This document shows positions 1-8,008 of a stretch of DNA of 16,161 nucleotides, piece after piece. The DNA is taken from contig CP070840.1 in NCBI GenBank assembly GCA_020342025.1, positions 3,542,565 to 3,558,725 on the forward strand, read 5' to 3'. The notes beneath the pieces are model-generated. The model saw nothing but the letters and a program-made list of their open reading frames with translations, did no database searches and was not told the origin of the DNA. Position 1 is the stretch's first letter, and each line of letters begins with the position of its first letter. A program made the position numbers and the translations under genes. This DNA is from Deltaproteobacteria bacterium (GTDB taxonomy: Bacteria > Desulfobacterota > DSM-4660 > Desulfatiglandales > HGW-15).

Positions 1-1362
1 CATCCCATCTCAAGGCCTCCGGCCATGGCCATGGCTGAGACCTATTATCAGGCCGAACAGGCAGAAATGAAATCGCTGTTCACGGCTCAGTCCCATCTCA
101 CCGGGGATACGGTAAACCGCTTTACCCATGTGCAGCACAGCGTGGATGATCTGATCCAGAAAATCCTCATGCTGAGGGAAATGGGCAGACGAACGGCGAG
201 CTGTTTTCAGCGTTGTGCGGGTTTGGACTGCATTAATTCTGTCTATGCCATCACGTATGATATGGATAAGGAGTTTGGCACGCCTTACCAGGCGCGCTTT
301 ATTGATTTCCTCAAGTATGTTCAAAGCAATGATCTCGTGACGGCGGCTTGCATGACAGACCCCAAAGGAGACCGAAGCCTATCACCTTCAAGACAAGAGG
401 ACAAAGATCAATATGTGCATATAGTGGAAGAGAGAGCAGGCGGCATCGTGGTCCGAGGCGCAAAACTCCATATAACGGGTGCCGTGAATTCCCATGAGCT
501 GCTCGTCGTTCCCACCAGGGCCCTCAAAGAAGAAGATAAGAATTATGCGGTTTCCTTTGCCGTGCCGGCAGAGACGGAGGGCGTCACTTTTGTCTACGGG
601 CGGCAGCCCTCTGATACCAGGAGGCTTGAAGAGCGCCGACCAGATGTGGGCAATTTGTATTATGGGGGTTGTGAGTCCATGGTGGTCTTTGATGACGTCT
701 TTGTGCCACAGGAGCGGATATTCATGAGAGGGGAATATCCTGTGACGGGTCGGCTCGTGGAGCTTTTTGCGGCGCACCATCGGGCCAGCTACGGGGGCTG
801 CAAGGTAGGCGTGGGGGATGTGCTCATCGGCGCAACCGCGGCCATCGCTGAAGTCCAGGGGACCGAGAAGGCCTCCCATTGCAAAGACAAGCTGGCAGAG
901 ATGATCCACCTGAATGAGACCCTCCATGCCGCAGCATTGGCCAGTGCCGTCAAAGGCTCTCAGACACCCAGCGGTGCCTATGCGGTGGATCCCCTTCTGG
1001 CCAATGTATGCAAATTGAACGTGACCCGTTTTCCTTTTGAAATATCCCGATTGGCTCAGGACATTGCCGGGGGGATTCTGGTGACCATGCCTTCGCTGGA
1101 GGACCAGGAAAACCCGGAGGTGGGCCCCTATGTGAGGAAATATCTGGTGGGAAAATCAGGGGGGAGCGGAGAAAAGCGTATGCGTCTGTTGCGGCTCGTA
1201 GAGAACATCACGCTGGGTACGGGTGCCGTCTCCTACCTGACGGAATCTATCCACGGGGCAGGGTCCCCGCAGGCCCAAAAAATCATGATCCCCCGGTTCT
1301 GCGACATTGAAGCGACCAAATCCTATGCGTATCAACTTTGCGGGATTGAAGATCAGAAATGA
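1..1362 (+). CDS. abfD: 4-hydroxybutyryl-CoA dehydratase / vinylacetyl-CoA delta-isomerase family protein (5' end outside window)
   Basis: This FAD and [4Fe-4S] flavoprotein family dehydrates 4-hydroxybutyryl-CoA to crotonyl-CoA and isomerises vinylacetyl-CoA, in anaerobic aminobutyrate/succinate fermentation or autotrophic cycles. The frame is open from base 1. The first residues (HPISRPPA) align with about residue 32 of the Clostridium enzyme (from memory), so roughly 31 residues are missing and the ATG at 25 is internal. Counting from base 1, cluster ligands are Cys68 and Cys72 (SCFQRC), His260 and Cys267 (HHRASYGGCK). The neighbouring Tyr264 and Lys268, the Thr of HITGAVNSHE, the Glu of GGCESMVV and the C-terminal ESIHGAGSPQAQ block are also present, so the active site looks intact. 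Full length would be about 484 residues against about 490. The gene ends 57 bp from the convergent RND gene and no CoA-transferase or aldehyde dehydrogenase partner is visible. Paralogues acting on other acyl-CoAs exist, so the exact substrate is open. Confidence 0.85.
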   Translation, partial: HPISRPPAMAMAETYYQAEQAEMKSLFTAQSHLTGDTVNRFTHVQHSVDDLIQKILMLREMGRRTASCFQRCAGLDCINSVYAITYDMDKEFGTPYQARFIDFLKYVQSNDLVTAACMTDPKGDRSLSPSRQEDKDQYVHIVEERAGGIVVRGAKLHITGAVNSHELLVVPTRALKEEDKNYAVSFAVPAETEGVTFVYGRQPSDTRRLEERRPDVGNLYYGGCESMVVFDDVFVPQERIFMRGEYPVTGRLVELFAAHHRASYGGCKVGVGDVLIGATAAIAEVQGTEKASHCKDKLAEMIHLNETLHAAALASAVKGSQTPSGAYAVDPLLANVCKLNVTRFPFEISRLAQDIAGGILVTMPSLEDQENPEVGPYVRKYLVGKSGGSGEKRMRLLRLVENITLGTGAVSYLTESIHGAGSPQAQKIMIPRFCDIEATKSYAYQLCGIEDQK

Positions 1363-1419
1363 GCACCGCGCCGGCGTTTTTGGAGAATGTGAAAGCAGGT
1401 TGTCATACCATCCGGCCAC

Positions 1420-4400
1420 TTAGGGCCTTGTCTTGATAGACTCTTCCAACTTCTGGGGGACTTCCATGGGGACCCACTCCCTTGTTCCTCCCAATTGCCG
1501 CAGATCTTCTACAATTCGATACAGGGACGGAACCAGAACCAGGGTAACCCCTGTGGAAAAGAGGACGCCAAAACCCAGGGAGATGGCCATGGGAATCAAA
1601 AACCTGGCCTGACGAGATGTTTCGAAAATCATGGGCACCAAGGCCCCAAAGGTGGTCAGAGAGGTGAGAAGAATGGGGCGGAACCGACGAATTCCCGCCA
1701 AACGCAAGGACTCGATCGGCCTGTGCCCCTTCATTCGCTCTCGATTCGTAAAATCGATCAGGACCAGGGAGTCGTTCACCACCACCCCTGTCAGGGCAAC
1801 GACCCCAAACAGGCTCATGATGCTCAAAGCATACCCCATGATCATATGACCCAACACGGCACCAACGATTCCAAAGGGGATACTCGACATGATAATGACC
1901 GGTTGGATGTAGCTTCTAAAGGGGATGGCCAGCAGGGCATAGACGCCCATCATGGCCAGGATCAGACCGATCCCCAGGCTTTTCATACTGTCTGCCATGT
2001 CGGCCTGCCGGCCCACAAATTCGTATTGGAGTCCTGAATAACGCTCCACGAGTTGTGGCAGCACGTCGCTCCTCAGAGACCCAATCACCTGACCCGCTTC
2101 TCCGATAGGATCCACATCCGCTGTAACGGTCACCACCCGCCTTCCGTCCCGACGGTTGATGGCCGTGTAGGCCCGGCCCCGTTTCATCTCTACCACTTGC
2201 CGGAGGGTCACCTCTCGCCCCCCAGGGGTCCGCAGCATCAGCTCTTCCAGACCGTATTCTGAGATACGCTCCTTCTCGGGCAGACGAACCATCACCTTGA
2301 TCTCGTTTCGCCCGCGCTGCTGGCGAAGGACCTCTGCACCGTAGAAGGCATGGCGCACCTGTTTGGCCACCTCCTGGGCCCTCAACCCGAGACTTCTCCC
2401 CTCGGGAAGGACCTTGAAATCCACCTGCTGCTTACCCGGTTGAAATCCGTCATCAATATCTTTCACACTGGGAAAGAACGAAAGGGAAGACGCAAGGTCC
2501 TTGCTGGCCGTCTCCAGAACCGTCAGATCCCGGTGGCTCAACTCGATGGTGAGGGCCGCTCTGCCCCCCGGTCCTCCCGCGTAGGACTTGAAAGACAGGG
2601 TATCCACCCCAGGGATGGCGCCCACACTTCCGCGCCAGAGTTTAATAAAGTCTTCCGTGCGAATGGGCCTTTCATCAGGCGGGGTTAAGTAGACCGTGAC
2701 CTGGGAGGCATGTCCACCTGGACTGCCCACCAGATCCCTTCCTGACCCGCCGATTTCGGCGAACATCCCCTCGACCAGCGTATTTCCCCCATTCCCTTCG
2801 GCTATCTTTCCGGCAGCCTTGATCAGGATATTCTGAACCTCCTCGGTCCTCTTCACCGAGGAGCCGTAGGGCAGAACGGCTGTTGCAAGGGCAAAGTCCG
2901 ATTCGATTCTCTCGAATAGGGTTATGCCCAACCGCCCGCTTTTTACGTAGGCCAGGGTCAGCATCAGAATCGATAGTCCCAAGGACACTATGACATAACG
3001 ATTTCTCAGGGTCAGAACCAGTATGGGACCATAGACCTGCTCGATCATACGGGAAAAACCGTCGCTGAAATGCTGCTGAAGCCGTTCAAACCAGGCCATA
3101 AGGCCCCTGCCCTTTCCATGTCGCTGGTGTCCCAGGTGGGCGGGAAGCACGAACACGCTCTCCATCAAAGAGATAGATATGGTGGTGATCACAACGATGG
3201 GGATGGCAAAAAAGATTTTGCCGGGGATGCCGGGAACAAAAAGGAGGGGCATGAAGGTCACGATATTCGTCAGAATGCTGAAGGTGACAGGCTGTACAAC
3301 TTCCCGGGTTCCCTTTATCGATGCCTTCAGGTACGTGTACCCCTCCTGACGGTACTTATAAACGTTTTCCCCAACCACGATTGCATCATCCACCACAATC
3401 CCGAGGGCAACGATGAATGCGAACATGGACATCATATTAATGCTGACGCCCAATGCGGGTAAGAGCCACAATGACCCCAAAAAGGAGATGGGAATGCCCA
3501 TGGTGACCCAGAAGGCCAACCTGGGCTCCAGAAAAAGCCCCAGGAGGATGAGGACCAGGGCCAACCCGAGATAGCCGTTTCTCAAGAGAAGGTCCAGACG
3601 CTGGCGATACATCTCTGAGAAATCTCTCAGCGTCGTTACCTCAATGCCTGGGGGCAGTGTATTGCGCAGTTCTTTCACATGCTCTAGTACCGCATCCGCC
3701 ACCGTTATGGGCGTCTGGTCACCGACACGGTAGACATCGATCATCACGGCGGGTTTTCCATTGTAGGTTGCAAAATTATCTGTATCCTCAAAACCGTCGA
3801 TGATGGTGGCGATGTCCTCGAGCCGCACCCGTGTCCCCGTATTAGATGTAATAATGGGAATCCGGCCAAATTCCTTCCCGTAATCGCGGCGTTCCTTCAT
3901 GCGGACCAATACCTCACCGCCGGCGGTCTTGATCCCGCCGCCGGGCAACTCTACAGAGGCCTCCCGAACCCGCTTGGCCACTTCCTCGAGGGTCAGATTA
4001 TAGGTTCGCAGACTCTTCTGAGGCACCTCGATGCTGATCTCCAGGTTGCGCACCGCTGACAGATCCACCTGGGTGATTCTTGGATCCTGCAGGAGACCAT
4101 CTCGAACCTCTTCTGCTTTATCCCGTAAAACCCTCTCATCCTGATCCCCAAAGAGGGCGATGGAGATCACCTGACGCCGACGGGTCGCCACCGTAACTTG
4201 CGGTTCTTCGGCCTCTTCCGGAAACGAGGTGATCCTGTCCACCTCGCCCTGAATATCCTGGGCCAGTTTTTCCAGATCCCCTCCGGTGAGCACTTCCACA
4301 TCCACGGTCCCGACCCCTTCGCTGGCCCGAGAGCTTATCTCACTGACCCCATCCAACCCCTGAACCGCCTCTTCAATGACCAGAATGATCCCCTGCTCCA

Positions 4401-4605
4401 CCTCCTCAGGGCTGGCTCCCGGATAGGGAACGACCACATTGACATGGTCCAGGTCAAATTCCGGAAACACCTCCTGCTTGATATGCATCCCCCAGATTAC
4501 CCCCCCCACGAGGAGGACAACCATCAGCAGATTGGCGGCCACCGAATGGCCTGCCATCCAGGCGATCGGCCCCTTCTTATCCTTCGCTGTCAGGTCTTTT
4601 TCCAT
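1420..4605 (-). CDS. RND efflux pump inner-membrane subunit (AcrB/HAE-1-like)
   Basis: Proton-driven inner-membrane transporter of a tripartite efflux complex, 1061 residues, the normal RND length. A first membrane helix at about residues 18-40 is followed by a large periplasmic loop, a helix cluster at about 340-470, a second periplasmic loop, and C-terminal helices at about 880-1040. The TM4 relay motif is ALGIVVDDAIVVGEN with Asp406 and Asp407. This DD form is typical of the drug/hydrophobic-compound class rather than the metal (CusA/CzcA) class. In TM10 the AcrB Lys940 position reads Asn (VVVNDSLVLIDF, Asn944), as I recall for many environmental HAE-like pumps. The start overlaps the end of the fusion-protein gene by 29 bp, with AGGAAG ten bases upstream, so translation is probably coupled. 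It is the last gene of the OMF-MFP-RND operon. Substrate cannot be read from sequence. Confidence 0.93.
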   Translation of the reverse strand: MEKDLTAKDKKGPIAWMAGHSVAANLLMVVLLVGGVIWGMHIKQEVFPEFDLDHVNVVVPYPGASPEEVEQGIILVIEEAVQGLDGVSEISSRASEGVGTVDVEVLTGGDLEKLAQDIQGEVDRITSFPEEAEEPQVTVATRRRQVISIALFGDQDERVLRDKAEEVRDGLLQDPRITQVDLSAVRNLEISIEVPQKSLRTYNLTLEEVAKRVREASVELPGGGIKTAGGEVLVRMKERRDYGKEFGRIPIITSNTGTRVRLEDIATIIDGFEDTDNFATYNGKPAVMIDVYRVGDQTPITVADAVLEHVKELRNTLPPGIEVTTLRDFSEMYRQRLDLLLRNGYLGLALVLILLGLFLEPRLAFWVTMGIPISFLGSLWLLPALGVSINMMSMFAFIVALGIVVDDAIVVGENVYKYRQEGYTYLKASIKGTREVVQPVTFSILTNIVTFMPLLFVPGIPGKIFFAIPIVVITTISISLMESVFVLPAHLGHQRHGKGRGLMAWFERLQQHFSDGFSRMIEQVYGPILVLTLRNRYVIVSLGLSILMLTLAYVKSGRLGITLFERIESDFALATAVLPYGSSVKRTEEVQNILIKAAGKIAEGNGGNTLVEGMFAEIGGSGRDLVGSPGGHASQVTVYLTPPDERPIRTEDFIKLWRGSVGAIPGVDTLSFKSYAGGPGGRAALTIELSHRDLTVLETASKDLASSLSFFPSVKDIDDGFQPGKQQVDFKVLPEGRSLGLRAQEVAKQVRHAFYGAEVLRQQRGRNEIKVMVRLPEKERISEYGLEELMLRTPGGREVTLRQVVEMKRGRAYTAINRRDGRRVVTVTADVDPIGEAGQVIGSLRSDVLPQLVERYSGLQYEFVGRQADMADSMKSLGIGLILAMMGVYALLAIPFRSYIQPVIIMSSIPFGIVGAVLGHMIMGYALSIMSLFGVVALTGVVVNDSLVLIDFTNRERMKGHRPIESLRLAGIRRFRPILLTSLTTFGALVPMIFETSRQARFLIPMAISLGFGVLFSTGVTLVLVPSLYRIVEDLRQLGGTREWVPMEVPQKLEESIKTRP

Positions 4606-5902
4606 CCTTCATCGTCTTCCTGCTTCCAAAATCCCCTTTAACGGGCCCGCGCCCACCCGGCTGCTCAACGATCACGGCCATCCCCTCCACCGGTGTGGCC
4701 AGATCCGAGACGATCAGGCGCTCACCCTCTTTGAGCCCGTCTCTCAGAAAAATATATTGAGGATCCCTCCATACCACCTCCACCTGGCGAATGTGCAATA
4801 CCCCCTCGCCTTTTTCGACCCATATTTTTGAGTTATCCCTCAACGCCGTACGAGGGATCTTGAACACATCCTTGAGTTCATGACCCTCGATCTCAACCCG
4901 CACATAATCACCGATCAATAAGGGCGGACGTTTTGTCTCGTTCCCTTGCCGATCCAGAGGATCCTTCACCGAAACCAGGACGCGCGCCATCCGTCCTTCA
5001 GCGTCCAGGTCCCCGAGCAGCTTAATCACCTTACCCATTCGTTGAAACGTGGGCGCAGAGCCGGTCCCATAAATAATGCGGACCGCGGAGCCCGATTCAC
5101 CCATCTCTGTGGGGATCGTTATCCATTTCAAACGGTCCACAGGGATGGAGACCTGAATCCGGTATTCATCCGCTCCCACCAGTTCCGCGAGCACGTCCTG
5201 TGTGGAGACCTGAGAACCCAGTTCCACATGCTTGTTTCTTACGATGGCATTAAAAGGCGCGCGAATTGCTGTGCGGGCCAGATCCAGTTTCGCCTGTTTC
5301 AGGTCAGCCTCGGCAGCAACCAGCTCTGCCCTCGCCTTTTCCAGATGGGGTTTGCGAAGGGCCAGTTCAAGATCCAGATCCTTGGCCGGTTTGTCTCCCT
5401 TTAACAACTCCCATTCCCGCTGAGCCACCTCCTGATGCCCCAGTTCCATTTTCAGGGCATATTGCGCATTGACCACCTGGCTCCGTTTCTGCTCAACAGC
5501 CAGTTCATAGTCCTGGGGATCAATCTGTAGGATCTTGGTGCCCTTTTTGAGAAACCCGCCCTCGATAAATTCGGGGTGGGTAGCGATGATCTCCCCGGGA
5601 ACCCTTGACTTGAGAACCATCTCCAGCGCAGGGACGACCGTTCCCATGGCTCGCACAATGGCACGCTCATTGGCTTGTTGAACCATTTCTACCCTTACCA
5701 ATGGATCCATCGTGGGAGGTTTTCTCTTCCGAGCCTTGGGGGCAGTCTTATTGAGATAGGATGCGCCTGCCATCCCTGCGCCTAATATGACTAAGCACAG
5801 GAGGATCGTTAAGGCTCTCCGCCACCAGATTCGGGGCTTCGCCTCCGCCACAGACCCTGTCTCGTGGGTATCGCCACCTTCCCCACCCTTGCGATCCTTC
5901 AT
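4577..5902 (-). CDS. RND efflux periplasmic adaptor (membrane fusion protein, HlyD/AcrA family)
   Basis: The adaptor links the RND pump to the outer-membrane channel across the periplasm. The 441-residue protein has a cytoplasmic N-terminus of about 27 residues, one membrane anchor at about 28-47 (ALTILLCLVILGAGMAGASY), and no lipobox. A split lipoyl domain surrounds an alpha-helical hairpin at about residues 130-210 that is rich in Ala, Glu, Lys and Leu. The lipoyl motif TAIRAPFNAIVRNKHVELG closes the hairpin. Beta-barrel and membrane-proximal domains follow (IPRTALRDNSKIWV). The ribosome binding site AAAGGAGA lies 8 bases before the ATG and overlaps the stop codon of the upstream outer-membrane gene, which indicates tight co-translation. 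The last 29 bp overlap the pump gene. Confidence 0.93.
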   Translation of the reverse strand: MKDRKGGEGGDTHETGSVAEAKPRIWWRRALTILLCLVILGAGMAGASYLNKTAPKARKRKPPTMDPLVRVEMVQQANERAIVRAMGTVVPALEMVLKSRVPGEIIATHPEFIEGGFLKKGTKILQIDPQDYELAVEQKRSQVVNAQYALKMELGHQEVAQREWELLKGDKPAKDLDLELALRKPHLEKARAELVAAEADLKQAKLDLARTAIRAPFNAIVRNKHVELGSQVSTQDVLAELVGADEYRIQVSIPVDRLKWITIPTEMGESGSAVRIIYGTGSAPTFQRMGKVIKLLGDLDAEGRMARVLVSVKDPLDRQGNETKRPPLLIGDYVRVEIEGHELKDVFKIPRTALRDNSKIWVEKGEGVLHIRQVEVVWRDPQYIFLRDGLKEGERLIVSDLATPVEGMAVIVEQPGGRGPVKGDFGSRKTMKDGKRPDSEG

Positions 5903-5916
5903 GATTGAAATCTCCT

Positions 5917-7386
5917 TTATTTTGGTGAAGTGTAGACCAGTCCCTCGTTGGGTTGAAGTTCATTCATCCACGTACCGCCCAAGGAGCGAAAGAGACTCAC
6001 ACGAGCGATGAGCAGCTCCGCCTGCCGCCTGATGAGATCGCGCTCAAGGTCTTGCACCGATATGAGCTGGGTCAGAACCGGAAGGTAATCATTCAACCCT
6101 TTCAGATAGCGCTCTCCGGCCTCATTCAGGGCCTTTCTTGCCGCATCAATCTGTAGCTTGACGGCCGCGATATGCTGACGCTGTTTTTCCTCTATGATCA
6201 GTGCATCTTCCACCTCTTTTAAGGCCGTTAGAACGGTTCGCTTGTAGGCCCACAACCTCTCATCTACGACCGCCTTCGTTCGCTCCACCTCGGCAGCCCG
6301 TCTTTTTCCATCAAATATGGGGGCAGCGAGATTTCCCGCGAGACTGAGCAGCCAGTTATCGAACAGGATGTCCAGATCCCCTGAGCTATAGATCGCCCGC
6401 CCTGTCAGGCGAACGGCAGGCAGGCGATTGGCGCGGGCGGCTGACACCTGCCAATCCGCTGCACGAAGTCTAGAGCCAGCGGCACGAACATCAGGTCTTG
6501 CGGCCAAAAGATCTGCGGGAAGGCCTGTCGAAGGGACTTGGTCAGGAGCGGGTAATGAATCTCGGCTGATGTTAAGCCTCGTCCGAGGAGGCTTGCCCAA
6601 CAACAAGGCCAACTCATGGAGAAGCAGCTGCTCCTGCGCCTCCGCCAAGGGGATCTCCGCCTTGAGCCGCTCCACCACCTGCTTTTGCTGATAAACATCA
6701 AGGGCTGAGACCATCGCTTTTCGGAAACGAAGCTCCACCAGCTCCAAGTAGATCCTATTCGTCTCAAGTTGCTTTTCAAGGAGATGTTTCTGCATCCTTT
6801 GGGAGATGATGTTTGCCCAGCGTTGTGTCACTTCAGCAGCCAGTGACATGGCTGCGGTGTTTAAATCTTCGCGTGTTGCCACCTCTGTTAGGCGCACAGC
6901 CTCCCTTTCGGAACGAATCCTCCCCCAGAGATCCAGTTCATAGCTGCTGACCAACCCGATGAAATAGTCTTCTATGGTGCGAGAAGAGGAACCCGTGTTT
7001 CCCCGGGATAGGGTCGTGTTTCTCAGGCTGGAAGCCCCATCCGAGCTCTGGCGGGCACGATAGCCCTCCACATTCAGGTTGAGATCCGGATAAAGGCCGG
7101 ACCCCGCCTGCACGGTCAGGGCCTTTGCTTGACTCAGTCGAGCCCACGCCTCCTTCAGGGTGAAGCTCCCGGAGAGGGCCTCTTCGATCAGGGTATTTAA
7201 CTCAGGATCTTCGAAAGAATCCCACCAGCGGTCCAGACGCTCAGGTCCAGGGGCATAGAGGGAGAATGTTTTTGGCAATTCCCCTGCCGGCGACGTCCGT
7301 TTCTGGGGTTTAAAGGGACTGCACGCCGCAACCATCCCTATAACCAGCATAAGGAGGAGCAAGCCCTTGAACCCACTGATCCTCAT
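5917..7386 (-). CDS. Outer-membrane efflux lipoprotein (TolC/NodT/OprM family)
   Basis: Trimeric outer-membrane channel of the efflux system, 489 residues from the chosen start, normal for NodT-type factors. The ATG whose first base is 7386 gives a textbook lipoprotein signal: MRISGFKG, a hydrophobic stretch LLLLMLVIG, then the lipobox VAAC with Cys22. It has GAAGGA 11 bases upstream. The frame extends further to an ATG at 7416 and a GTG at 7497, but those add a charged leader and have poorer sites. Two OEP repeats follow: WWDSFEDPELNTLIEEALSG begins the mature body, and LPADLLAARPDVRAAGSRLR marks the second repeat. It is first in the operon, 14 bp before the adaptor gene. The candidate ECF promoter lies upstream at 7549-7576, leaving an untranslated leader of about 155 bases. 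Having the outer-membrane gene first is less common than having it last. Confidence 0.92.
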   Translation of the reverse strand: MRISGFKGLLLLMLVIGMVAACSPFKPQKRTSPAGELPKTFSLYAPGPERLDRWWDSFEDPELNTLIEEALSGSFTLKEAWARLSQAKALTVQAGSGLYPDLNLNVEGYRARQSSDGASSLRNTTLSRGNTGSSSRTIEDYFIGLVSSYELDLWGRIRSEREAVRLTEVATREDLNTAAMSLAAEVTQRWANIISQRMQKHLLEKQLETNRIYLELVELRFRKAMVSALDVYQQKQVVERLKAEIPLAEAQEQLLLHELALLLGKPPRTRLNISRDSLPAPDQVPSTGLPADLLAARPDVRAAGSRLRAADWQVSAARANRLPAVRLTGRAIYSSGDLDILFDNWLLSLAGNLAAPIFDGKRRAAEVERTKAVVDERLWAYKRTVLTALKEVEDALIIEEKQRQHIAAVKLQIDAARKALNEAGERYLKGLNDYLPVLTQLISVQDLERDLIRRQAELLIARVSLFRSLGGTWMNELQPNEGLVYTSPK

Positions 7387-7548
7387 GCTGTTGATTTTCC
7401 TTCGCAAATGCTTCATTTCACAGATACCGGCCTGGGAAACTAAGGCAGAACGACGACTGAGTCCCTTTTGACTACGCGCGGCCGGGAATTCCCACACGTG
7501 GTCGCTACCTTTGATTTCAAATTGTCATCTCTATGATATTTCCTAAAT

Positions 7549-7576
7549 AGTCGCATGTACACTAAAAATGGTTACA
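7549..7576 (-). promoter_or_regulatory. Candidate ECF-sigma promoter for the efflux operon
   Basis: Read on the minus strand this is TGTAACC (7576-7570), 15 bases, then GCGACT (7554-7549), preceded by a run of T. The same two boxes at the same spacing occur divergently before the spy-like gene at 7924-7951. An AAC-core -35 and a CGAC-type -10 fit extracytoplasmic-function sigma promoters, and an ECF sigma gene lies 1 kb away. The assignment to that sigma factor is inference. Confidence 0.6.
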
Positions 7577-7923
7577 AAAAAACGGATTTTCGTTGATCAC
7601 CGGGGCTAAAAAGCATGCCATAGAGACTGTCAAAAAACCGGCTTCTGAGAGGGTGATGGAAAATGTCCAGATGCAAGGCTTCCGAAACTGGGGACCCGCC
7701 CGCGGGGTGGGGAGTCCAAGCGAAGAGCGGACAAATCCTGAGGAATGAGGCGTACATAGAAATACGCCGCAGTGACTTGCCCTGTTAAATCGGCTTCGCC
7801 GTCTCGCGTAGCGAGAATTTAACAGGGCGGGGGATGAGGGTAACGCAGTCCTTCGACGCTGCTCAGGGCCTTGAGCCTGCCGAACGGCAGATGGACGTCT
7901 TCCGACAGCCTTATAAAGTTTTT
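7577..7923. repeat. Hairpin-rich intergenic repeat between two divergent promoters
   Basis: No convincing gene is present. From left to right: GACTGTC at 7625-7631 and its inverted partner GACAGCC at 7904-7910 may be the ends of a repeat. 7692-7717 is a GC-rich imperfect hairpin (GGAC to GTCC). 7749-7768 is a GGCGTA/TACGCC hairpin. 7779-7828 is the three-way-junction palindrome listed separately. 7852-7884 is an imperfect hairpin containing a near-palindrome (GCTCAGGGCCTTGAGC). The stretch around 7660-7775 resembles, from memory, a dispersed intergenic repeat of deltaproteobacterial genomes. I could not test its copy number. No target-site duplication is obvious. Confidence 0.55.
7779..7828. 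repeat. Perfect three-way-junction palindrome (cloverleaf-like)
   Basis: The outer stem is GCCCTGTTAAAT (7779-7790) pairing exactly with ATTTAACAGGGC (7817-7828). Inside, two hairpins lie back to back with no unpaired base at the junction: CGGC-TTC-GCCG at 7791-7801 and TCTCGC-GTA-GCGAGA at 7802-7816. Of 50 bases, 44 are paired and only the two 3-base loops are not. As RNA the outer stem could extend three more pairs (7776-7778 with 7829-7831), two of them G-U. Function unknown; possibilities are a structured RNA, a single-strand recombination or transposition site, or a protein-binding cruciform. Confidence 0.75.
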
Positions 7924-7951
7924 TGTAACCTTTTCTTAGTGGACGGCGACT
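7924..7951 (+). promoter_or_regulatory. Candidate ECF-sigma promoter for the spy-like gene
   Basis: TGTAACC (7924-7930), 15 bases, then GCGACT (7946-7951), matching the divergent element at 7549-7576 in both boxes and in spacing. The start codon of the spy-like gene is 57 bases downstream, a reasonable leader length. With no clear terminator after that gene, the sigma gene could also be reached by read-through, giving positive autoregulation (inference). Confidence 0.6.
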
Positions 7952-8008
7952 CTAGATGTAAAAGCCAAATTGAGTTAAAAAACCAAAAACTTTAGAGGAG
8001 AGGATGAC

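Noticed and set aside
388..927. Long minus-strand ORF (179 codons) inside the dehydratase gene
   Set aside because: It is antisense to a well-supported gene and has no recognisable protein features; the same holds for the long plus-strand frames at 1495-2037, 3070-3462, 4198-4831 and 11967-12959.
901..940. Loss of a cluster-ligand cysteine in the dehydratase (HLNETLHAAA)
   Set aside because: Recounting against the Clostridium enzyme places the His/Cys ligands in the HHRASYGGCK block, where both are present.
1363..1419. Terminator between the convergent dehydratase and RND genes
   Set aside because: GC-rich bases precede TTTTT near 1376, but only a 3-bp stem can form, too weak to call.
7572..7757. 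61-codon minus-strand ORF
   Set aside because: It lies within hairpin-rich repeat DNA, has no ribosome binding site and no protein-like features.
7560..7942. Terminal inverted repeats of a MITE (CACTAA...GGTTACAAAAAA arms)
   Set aside because: The arms match well but no target-site duplication is visible, and exact conservation of two boxes with a 15-base spacer fits divergent promoters better. A mobile origin is kept only as an alternative.
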